Source: JANLQB01 sp043735935 (GTDB lineage: Bacteria > Verrucomicrobiota > Verrucomicrobiia > Chthoniobacterales > Chthoniobacteraceae). Taken from it: a stretch of DNA of 14,418 nt. Shown here piece after piece: positions 7,770 through 13,338 of the stretch (within the stretch, counting starts at the first letter, position 1; every line of letters starts with the position of its first letter). A model generated the notes under the pieces. It worked only from the letters and a program-made list of their open reading frames with translations, searched no databases and had not been told where the DNA came from. The position numbers and the translations under genes were made by a program. The stretch spans positions 1 through 14,418 of the forward strand of contig JAYTDO010000481.1 in the NCBI GenBank assembly GCA_043735935.1, given 5' to 3'.

Positions 7770-7794
7770 AAAAAACGGAGCTTCGCAGCGTCCG
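7770..7794 (-). terminator. Intrinsic terminator after the outer-membrane barrel gene
   Basis: Read on the minus strand, a stem CGGA-(C bulge)-GCT closes over a GCGA tetraloop (GNRA type), pairs with AGC-TCCG, and is followed at once by six T residues. It begins 9 bases after the barrel gene stop. The 3' part of this stem can instead pair downstream: minus-strand GCGAAGC (7786-7780) with GCTTCGC (7769-7763), a perfect 7-base stem across the T-run. Confidence 0.7.
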
Positions 7795-7802
7795 CGTTGG
7801 CC

Positions 7803-8561
7803 TTAGAACGGGATGTTGAAACCCGGCCGGACGTTGAAGAGATGGTCGGTGTCGTAGCCCACGCTCACGAACACATTAAAGTGTTCGTTAAATTGATACT
7901 CCGTGGCGACGGCGCCGGAGAAGGTGCCCCGTTCGCCGGCGGCCGGCGACGAGTTCGCGAAGACTTCGGCGAAGACGCTCCATTTATCCGTGATCTTCCG
8001 CTCGACGGAAAAGTCGTAGATGAACTGATTGCTCAGGTGTTCGTCCTTCGACGGGGAGGTGATGAAGTTGTAGCCCACGTTCGCGTTGAACACCCATTTC
8101 CCGATGGTTTTTCCGAAGATGACATAGGGCAAGTAGTCGTATTTCCCGGTGCCGATGTCCCGGTTCCGCGCGGTGGGGACCTTGAGTTTGAAAGCGAGCA
8201 CGATGGCTGGCACATACTGTTTTTCCAGCACCACCATGTAAGACGGTGTTACCTCGAAGTCGCCGGCGCCGTGGAAGCTTTTCCCGTCCTTCGGGTTATC
8301 CCATTCCTGGAAGAATGGTTCGAGCAGGATTTCCGCGCGATCGGTGAGCGCGTACTCGAACTGAAACAAGGTGAAAGCCGTCCGGCTCCCGTCCTTCTCG
8401 CGCTCAAATTGCACGGAGTTGCTAATGAGTCCTTCGCCCTTCTTGCCGAGCTCGGCGGTTTCCGTCTCCAGGACGGTGTCCGCCCAAGTAGTGGCGGCGA
8501 AGCTGGTGACGAGGCTGATCGGGAGAACGAAACGACGGATGATGGATGGTTTGGAGTGCAT
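7803..8561 (-). CDS. Outer-membrane beta-barrel protein, MetA/phenol-degradation transporter-like
   Basis: A 252-aa predicted outer-membrane protein. The N-terminus has a Sec signal peptide (basic IIRR, hydrophobic FVLPISLVTSFAA, likely cleavage after TWA at residue 27). The mature part has alternating beta strands with aromatic girdles: FTLFQFEYALTDRAEILLEP, FEVTPSYMVVLE, WVFNANVGYNFIT, WSVFAEVFAN, FNVFVSVGYD. It ends in NIPF, and a C-terminal Phe is the usual barrel-assembly signal. The strand pattern and the phrase ALTDRAEILLEPFF resemble the family annotated as MetA-pathway of phenol degradation, whose substrates are mostly unknown. The ATG at 8559-8561 was preferred over the frame extension to 8618 because it begins the signal peptide. 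A terminator on each side suggests a single-gene unit. Proximity to the efflux genes hints at a related stress role but does not show it. Confidence 0.8.
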   Translation of the reverse strand: MHSKPSIIRRFVLPISLVTSFAATTWADTVLETETAELGKKGEGLISNSVQFEREKDGSRTAFTLFQFEYALTDRAEILLEPFFQEWDNPKDGKSFHGAGDFEVTPSYMVVLEKQYVPAIVLAFKLKVPTARNRDIGTGKYDYLPYVIFGKTIGKWVFNANVGYNFITSPSKDEHLSNQFIYDFSVERKITDKWSVFAEVFANSSPAAGERGTFSGAVATEYQFNEHFNVFVSVGYDTDHLFNVRPGFNIPF

Positions 8562-8718
8562 AAGTGGAGCGGACGAAAGCACTGCCGCATGACAGGACGC
8601 GGTCAGTGAACGTGACAATTATCTTATTTCTGACACCCGAGTTTCCCCATGAAACGAAAACCGCCTCGACCACGCTTGGCGCAGTCGAGGCGGCTTCGGG
8701 CGGCCCGCTTGAGGACGG
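8562..8718. promoter_or_regulatory. Intergenic region with terminator and likely barrel-gene promoter
   Basis: The 8605-8640 part is AT-rich compared with its surroundings, and its minus strand contains AATAAGATAATTGTCAC, which could hold a -10-like GATAAT about 50 bases before the barrel ATG. No good -35 sits at the right distance. The pentamer TGACA occurs three times on the plus strand, at 8590, 8613 and 8631, spaced 23 and 18 bases. This is a candidate regulatory region by position, but neither promoter nor operator is proven. Confidence 0.35.
8651..8693 (-). terminator. Intrinsic terminator after the PepSY-like gene
   Basis: A perfect 10-base stem, CCGCCTCGAC (8661-8670) with GTCGAGGCGG (8684-8693), encloses a 13-base loop. 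Reading on the minus strand, it is followed by TTTTCGTTTC. It starts 25 bases after the stop of the PepSY-like gene, the position and orientation expected for a rho-independent terminator. Confidence 0.85.
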
Positions 8719-9195
8719 TTACTTTTCCTCGGGCTTCTGTTTGCCGTCCTCGAAGAATTCGACTTCGGTCTTTTTGCCCTTCGCCACGTAAAGCGCCTCG
8801 TAGGTCACTTCGCCGTTCGAGCGTTTGATGCGGTTGATACGGTTGATCTCCGCTCCTTTCGCGCCGGCTTCGATGGCCTTGCGTGCGCCCGCGGGGACTT
8901 TGTCGATCGGCATCGTCTCCTCCTCGGCATTGATCTTACCGTCGGCGGTGACGGAGACCTCGCGGTTCGGCTGGCCCGCTTCGCTCAGATCGATCTCGTA
9001 GATGGTGACCTTGCCGTCCTTTTCAATGCTGACCTTCTCGATCTTCGCGGTGCCGGCGGCCTTCTTGAGGGCTTCAGCCGCAGCGGGTGGAATCTTGGCG
9101 AGCTTCGCGGCGATGGCAGCGTCGTCGGCGCGCAGAGGGGTGAGGCTGGCGAGAGCCGCGACGAACGCGGCGGTGAGGGTGGATTGGATCTTCAT
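8719..9195 (-). CDS. Secreted PepSY-like domain protein (two repeats)
   Basis: A 158-aa exported protein. MKIQSTLTAAFVAALASLTPLRA is a Sec signal peptide with likely cleavage before DDAAI. The mature part has two related units. The first runs from IPPAAAEALKKAAGTAKIEK through VTIYEIDLSEAG and EVSVTADGKI. The second runs from VPAGARKAIEAGAKGAEINR through VTYEALYVAKG to EVEFFEDGK. A helix followed by strands with a Y-E pair and a D-G-K turn is the pattern of PepSY-like domains, which occur in periplasmic proteins thought to inhibit or bind proteases or metals. The exact ligand is unknown. The ATG at 9193-9195 fits the signal peptide better than the longer frame to 9288. It is transcribed away from the ABC operon and closed by its own terminator. 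Confidence 0.8.
   Translation of the reverse strand: MKIQSTLTAAFVAALASLTPLRADDAAIAAKLAKIPPAAAEALKKAAGTAKIEKVSIEKDGKVTIYEIDLSEAGQPNREVSVTADGKINAEEETMPIDKVPAGARKAIEAGAKGAEINRINRIKRSNGEVTYEALYVAKGKKTEVEFFEDGKQKPEEK
8822..8848. repeat. Three 9-base tandem repeats inside the PepSY-like gene
   Basis: The units CGTTTGATG, CGGTTGATA and CGGTTGATC follow each other without a gap. On the coding (minus) strand they give the peptide INRINRIKR in the second PepSY-like unit. The repeat keeps the frame and is too short to be a typical minisatellite. Confidence 0.6.
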
Positions 9196-9400
9196 CGATG
9201 GGTGGTGTGGTGATTTGAGGGTTGAATGCCCGCACCGCACCCCGCGCGGGGCGGGGGCGAACGAGACAAATGCACTTTGCGCGGCCAAGATGACGGCTTC
9301 TATCTCAAATAGATTACATTCCGCTCATGTCGCCGGAGAGGCAGGAGCGGTCGACTCGGGCGTTGCGCGGTGCCGCGAGCCGGGTTACGAAAGCCTCACT
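9196..9400. promoter_or_regulatory. Divergent intergenic region between PepSY-like gene and ABC operon
   Basis: Both flanking genes read outward, so this 205-base stretch must hold promoters for both. It contains a perfect 12-base palindrome, CCCCGCGCGGGG (9240-9251), and a smaller inverted repeat, TCTAT-CTCA-AATAGA, near 9299-9313 in a locally AT-rich patch that may belong to the plus-strand promoter. No consensus sigma-70 pair was convincing. Plus-strand readings of this stretch extend the downstream gene's frame, but the resulting peptide is antisense to the PepSY gene and unlike a protein start. Confidence 0.4.
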
Positions 9401-10972
9401 ATGAGCACCGCCCAGCCTCAGCGGCTTTTGGAGCAAGTCGCGCAACGGCAGCAACTCGCGGCATTCGCCTCGCGACTCCGCACGGGAATGCTCGTCGCGG
9501 GCGCCGTTTACCTGGTCCTCCTGCTGGCCGCGCGCCTTTTGTCGATCGTGCCGGATTGGTTTCGCCCGATCTCGCTTTGTGCGATCCCCGGCGCGGCGTT
9601 CGTTTACGCATTGGCGATGATCCGCCCGCTTTCCCCCAAACAGACCGCGCGGCTGATCGACGAACGCACGGGCAGCAAGGAACTCTTCCTGACCGCGGCC
9701 TTGATCGGCGAGGCGCCGGGCGAATACCAAGCCATCGTGTTGAACCAGGCCGAACAGCGCGCCGCAGAGGTATCGGCGGCGAAGGTGTTGCCCTTCGCAT
9801 GGCAGCGCGGCGTGCGCGATGTCGCCTGCGCGTCGGTGCTCATCGTTGCCGGCCTCGCGTACCTTCCGCAGCTCGATCCGTTTGGAAAACAGGTCGAGCG
9901 CCAGCAGCTCGCAAAGGAAGCCGAGCGGCTTCGCGAGACGAAAAAGATCACCGCGCTGCGATCCGATCAGCTCGCCGAATCGCCAAAGACGGATCGCGTC
10001 GAGAAGGCGCTCGCCGAGTTGGACAAGACCTTCAAGGCCACGAAGCCCGACGAGCGGGAGGCGAACCTCAAGCGCCTTGGCGAACATCAGAAAGAGCTCG
10101 GGGAAATGTGGCGGAAAGTGAGCAACGAAATGCCGCGCGAAACTTTCGAGAAAGGCGCGCAAAGCTTTGGCCGGGAGAATTTGAAGAAGGCCGAGCAATG
10201 GCGTGAAGACCTGAAAAAGGGCGATCTCACGAGCGTCAAAAAGGAACTCCAGGATATGCGCGACGAGATGAAGAAGCTCGCCGCCATGCCCGACTCGGCC
10301 GAGAAAAGGGCGGCGCAGGAAGCACTCCAGCAGAAACTCAACGCGATGGCGGAGGGCATGAAACAACAGATGAATTCGCCCGCGCTGAATGCCGCGCTCC
10401 AGCGAGCCATGCAGCAACTCGACCTCGCCAAGCTCAGCCAGCTTTCCAAGGACGCCCTCGACGCCGCCCAGGAGTCGCTGAACCTCAGCGAGGAGGAGAT
10501 GGAAAAGCTCGCGCAATCGCTGAAGGACGCGCAATCGCTCGAGGACGCGCTGAAGAATCTCCAGATGGCCAAGCAGCTCGCGAGCGAATGCAAGCTCGGC
10601 GGTGAAGCCTGCAAGAACTGCACGAGCATGAGCGACTACGCGGCCCTCTTCGCGAGCCTCTGCCAAAGCAACCGGATCGGGCCGGGAATGGGCCCGAACG
10701 GGAAGCCGGGAGCCGGCGGCAAGGCTCCGGAGGACGATTCGCTGACGAGCGCGTTCAAGCCGGAGAAGGAACAGGCGAAGTTCGCCGGAGGGAAAACCTT
10801 GCTCCAGTGGAAGACAAACGAGGTGGGCGAAACCGGCGCGCGGGCCGAGGATTACCGCGAGGCGATTCGGGACGTGAAGCAGCGCGTCAGTGAGGCGATC
10901 GTCGCAGAACAGGTGCCGCCCGGCTACCACGCCACGATTCAAAAATACTTCGACGCATTTCCGGAAAAATAA
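9401..10972 (+). CDS. Membrane-anchored coiled-coil protein with a four-cysteine cluster, function unknown
   Basis: A 523-aa protein I do not recognise by name. From the ATG at 9401 it has three hydrophobic segments at about residues 29-49 (MLVAGAVYLVLLLAARLL), 57-74 and 139-155, then a long charged, Glu/Lys/Gln-rich helical region (about 160-395) with heptad-like spacing. A cysteine cluster follows: Cys397, Cys404, Cys407 and Cys421. Next is a Gly/Pro-rich linker (GPGMGPNGKPGAGGK) and a C-terminal segment ending VPPGYHATIQKYFDAFPEK. The helical part followed by a PPGY-x-YFDAF-like tail recalls large DUF4175-type or BatA-associated membrane proteins, but that likeness is from memory and weak. 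The TAA abuts the GTG of the binding-protein gene, so the two are surely co-transcribed. The frame is open to 9002, but that upstream part is antisense to the PepSY gene and was rejected. Confidence 0.8.
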   Translation: MSTAQPQRLLEQVAQRQQLAAFASRLRTGMLVAGAVYLVLLLAARLLSIVPDWFRPISLCAIPGAAFVYALAMIRPLSPKQTARLIDERTGSKELFLTAALIGEAPGEYQAIVLNQAEQRAAEVSAAKVLPFAWQRGVRDVACASVLIVAGLAYLPQLDPFGKQVERQQLAKEAERLRETKKITALRSDQLAESPKTDRVEKALAELDKTFKATKPDEREANLKRLGEHQKELGEMWRKVSNEMPRETFEKGAQSFGRENLKKAEQWREDLKKGDLTSVKKELQDMRDEMKKLAAMPDSAEKRAAQEALQQKLNAMAEGMKQQMNSPALNAALQRAMQQLDLAKLSQLSKDALDAAQESLNLSEEEMEKLAQSLKDAQSLEDALKNLQMAKQLASECKLGGEACKNCTSMSDYAALFASLCQSNRIGPGMGPNGKPGAGGKAPEDDSLTSAFKPEKEQAKFAGGKTLLQWKTNEVGETGARAEDYREAIRDVKQRVSEAIVAEQVPPGYHATIQKYFDAFPEK

Positions 10973-12034
10973 GTGCGCGTCCTCCTTCCTGTTGCCGCCA
11001 TCGCGGCTCTGTTCGCCGGATGGTGGATGCTGGCGCACCGAGGGCACGCGCCGCTGGTCGTGTATTGCGCGCACGACTCGATCTATTCGGAAAAGATCCT
11101 GCGGGATTTTGAAAGGCGCACCGGTATCCCGGTCGCGATGCGTTTCGACACCGAGGCCACGAAGTCCCTGGGGCTCGTCGAATTGCTAGTCGCGGAAAAG
11201 GACTCGCCGCGTTGCGATGTGTTTTGGAACAACGAACTCCTCGGCACCATGGACCTCGCCGAGCGCGGCATCCTCCAGCAGTATCAAGGCTCAGGGTGGC
11301 AGCGCATGCCGGACAAGTTCCGCGATACCGACGGACGTTGGACCGGCTTCGCCGCGCGGATGCGCGTCGTTATTTACAACCAGGAAAGTCTCCGGAAAAA
11401 CTTCGGCAAACTCCCGGACGACCTGCGGCGTTGGGCGATCGCCAAGCCGCTGTACGGAACGACGCTCACCCACTACAGCGCCCTCTGGCAAAGCCTCGGC
11501 GACGAGGGACTGAAAGCGTGGCATCGCCAGTGGCGAGCCGGCGGCGCGGCGGAATTGAACGGCAACGCCGCCGTCAAAGACGCCGTGGCGGAGGGTGTAT
11601 GCGACGCCGGCTTCACCGATACCGACGACGCGTTTGAAGCCATCGAACAGGGTCAGCCAGTCGGCATGTATCCAGTCACATTGGAGAACGGCGAAACCAT
11701 CGTGATCCCCAACACGGTTGCCATTATCCGCGGAACGCGGCGCGAAAACGACGCTGAAAAGCTGGTGGATTTCCTGCTCTCCGAGGAAACCGAACTCGCG
11801 CTCGCCCGATCGCGCTCGCAGCAGATTCCGCTCGGTCCGGTTTCCTCCACGCTTCTGCCACAAGATCCGCGCGGGCCGTCGGACACGCCGCGGTTGGGCC
11901 TTCCCGGACCAAACCTGCTGCCCGGCGACATCCGCTCGCTCATGGAGGCCGCGCAGCACGGCGTCGATCTCTCGAAGCTCGGCCCCGCGCGCGCCGCGTG
12001 TCTCGCCTGGTTAAAATCGGAGTATCTCCGATGA
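10973..12034 (+). CDS. ABC transporter substrate-binding protein, Fe(III)-type family (FbpA-like)
   Basis: A 353-aa extracytoplasmic solute-binding protein. It starts at GTG 10973-10975, immediately after the upstream TAA, with a weak GGAA a few bases before. The N-terminus has a hydrophobic stretch (LLPVAAIAALFAGWWML) without a lipobox Cys, acting as signal peptide or membrane anchor. The mature part opens with PLVVYCAHDSIYSEKILRDF and continues with TGIPVAMRFDTEATKSLGLV and CDVFWNNELLG, the pattern of type 2 iron-binding proteins (FbpA/AfuA relatives). Later come GFTDTDDAFEAIEQGQPVGM and VIPNTVAIIRGT. Iron is the most likely ligand, but the classical tandem Tyr pair of FbpA is not evident, so sulfate, phosphonate, thiamine or sugar-phosphate relatives are not excluded. 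The permease gene follows with a 4-base ATGA overlap. Confidence 0.85.
   Translation: MRVLLPVAAIAALFAGWWMLAHRGHAPLVVYCAHDSIYSEKILRDFERRTGIPVAMRFDTEATKSLGLVELLVAEKDSPRCDVFWNNELLGTMDLAERGILQQYQGSGWQRMPDKFRDTDGRWTGFAARMRVVIYNQESLRKNFGKLPDDLRRWAIAKPLYGTTLTHYSALWQSLGDEGLKAWHRQWRAGGAAELNGNAAVKDAVAEGVCDAGFTDTDDAFEAIEQGQPVGMYPVTLENGETIVIPNTVAIIRGTRRENDAEKLVDFLLSEETELALARSRSQQIPLGPVSSTLLPQDPRGPSDTPRLGLPGPNLLPGDIRSLMEAAQHGVDLSKLGPARAACLAWLKSEYLR
12018..12030 (+). promoter_or_regulatory. Hairpin covering the permease ribosome-binding site
   Basis: CGGAG-TAT-CTCCG forms a 5-base stem directly before the permease ATG (12031). The Shine-Dalgarno-like GGAG (12019-12022), 8 bases from the start, is inside the stem. 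Because the binding-protein gene ends at 12034, ribosomes translating it would melt this stem. That fits translational coupling, which is inferred. Confidence 0.5.
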
Positions 12035-13338
12035 GCATCGCCGAACAGACGCTGCTGACTCTGGGACGCGCGGGGCTCATCGCGGGCGCCGCCGTCGCGG
12101 TCAGCGGATGGCTCGCCGGGGCGGTGCGAGGCGGAAGGTGGGCGTGGGTTCTTTTGCTAGCGCCGTTTTTCACGCCACCGTTGCTCGTCAGTTACGCGTA
12201 TTCAAAATGGGCACTGGCCCTCGTCCAATCGCCGTGGATGCACGAGGGCCTCTATGCGAGCGTGCTCGCGCTCAAGCTCATCCCCGTCGCCACCATCGTC
12301 CGCGTGTTTGTGCCTTCGCCACTTTCGGCGGAAGCGAGGTTTTGCCATCGTCTCTTCTCGAAAAGTCCGTGGCGCGAGCGCGTGGGGTTTCGCCTGCGCG
12401 GCGCGGGTGCCGGTCCGCGCGTCGCCGCCGCACTGGTCTTCGTCCTCGCATTCGCCGATTTCGAGCTCGCGTCGTTGTGGAGCATGAAATCGTGGACCGT
12501 CGCGATCTTCGACGCGCAAGCCGGCGGCCTCGCGCTCGGTGAAACGTTGCGGCTCGCGCTGCTCCCGCTCGGGATCGAAATCGCGGCACTCTCGCTCGCC
12601 CTCCGCGTCGGTCGCGGATTCCCCGTGCCCGCGCCGTCCCCAAAAGCGGCGCCGCGCATCGGCCCGGTGATTTTCCTCATCGCGTCCGCAGCAGTGGTGT
12701 GCGCCGTGCCGCTCGCGATCGTCGCGTGGCAGGCGGCCCAAGGCGTGCATGTTCTTACCGAAAACTTCGTCCTTACCGGCGAACTCGGCGCGAGCGTTCT
12801 TTTCGCCGCCGCCGGAGCCGCCGCGGCCTTCTATCTCTCAGGGTTCGCGCGCGGCTCATTGATGGCGGCCGTACCCGGACTCCTCGGTGCGCTGGTCGTC
12901 TCCTTGATCGTGCTCGCGCTGTTTCAGGTCCCCCCATTCCGGATCGCTTACGACACGCCGCTTCCGCTCGCGATCGCCCTCACCATCTTCCTCCTGCCGC
13001 TCGCGTTCCTGCTCAGAGCCCTCGTCGACCGCCGCAGTCCCGGTTTGGAAATCGCGCGTCACCTCGGCAGTCGGCGCATCGTGTGGGAGCTCGAAAAGCG
13101 CCCGCGTTTGGTCGCCTTCGGCATCCTCTTTTGCTGGGCCTATTTCGATTTCACCGCCGCCGCGATCCTTGCGCCCACCCGCATGACGCTGGTCTTCGTC
13201 CGGCTCCACAACCTCGCCCACTACGGCCAGACCTCCGTGCTTTCCGCGATGATGCTCGCGGCCTTTTCGGTGCCGGTGTTGCTTCTGCTGTTGACCGGTG
13301 CGAGCGCCCAACTCTATGCACGGCGAAATGGCCAATGA
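12031..13338 (+). CDS. ABC transporter permease, FbpB/ThiP-like two-domain type
   Basis: A 435-aa polytopic inner-membrane protein with about 10-12 hydrophobic segments, encoding both permease halves in one chain as in FbpB and ThiP. Cytoplasmic loops that should contact the ATPase lie at about residues 97-118 (LSAEARFCHRLFSKSPWR) and 337-358 (LEIARHLGSRRIVWELEK). The second keeps the E-A-x-x-L-G pattern; the first is degenerate and lacks the central Gly. The chain is shorter than typical FbpB (about 500-550 aa). Start ATG 12031-12033 overlaps the binding-protein stop by 4 bases (ATGA), with GGAG upstream. A GTG at 11998 would extend the frame by 11 residues but has less support. The ATPase gene begins inside its 3' end. 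Together these three genes form one import system. Substrate specificity rests on the binding protein. Confidence 0.87.
   Translation: MSIAEQTLLTLGRAGLIAGAAVAVSGWLAGAVRGGRWAWVLLLAPFFTPPLLVSYAYSKWALALVQSPWMHEGLYASVLALKLIPVATIVRVFVPSPLSAEARFCHRLFSKSPWRERVGFRLRGAGAGPRVAAALVFVLAFADFELASLWSMKSWTVAIFDAQAGGLALGETLRLALLPLGIEIAALSLALRVGRGFPVPAPSPKAAPRIGPVIFLIASAAVVCAVPLAIVAWQAAQGVHVLTENFVLTGELGASVLFAAAGAAAAFYLSGFARGSLMAAVPGLLGALVVSLIVLALFQVPPFRIAYDTPLPLAIALTIFLLPLAFLLRALVDRRSPGLEIARHLGSRRIVWELEKRPRLVAFGILFCWAYFDFTAAAILAPTRMTLVFVRLHNLAHYGQTSVLSAMMLAAFSVPVLLLLLTGASAQLYARRNGQ

Noticed and set aside
7797..8609. 270-codon plus-strand frame opposite the outer-membrane barrel gene
   Set aside because: The minus frame has a signal peptide, amphipathic strands and C-terminal Phe; the plus frame has no such features.
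9002..9400. 133-codon N-terminal extension of the coiled-coil protein
   Set aside because: It overlaps the PepSY-like gene antisense and crosses the divergent promoter region. The peptide is not protein-like, while the ATG at 9401 begins a sensible sequence.
9314..11074. Long (586-codon) open frame on the minus strand opposite the coiled-coil gene
   Set aside because: It mirrors the codon structure of the plus-strand gene; its product is Leu/Arg/Glu-rich without motifs, whereas the plus frame has membrane segments, coiled coil and perfect junction to the next gene.
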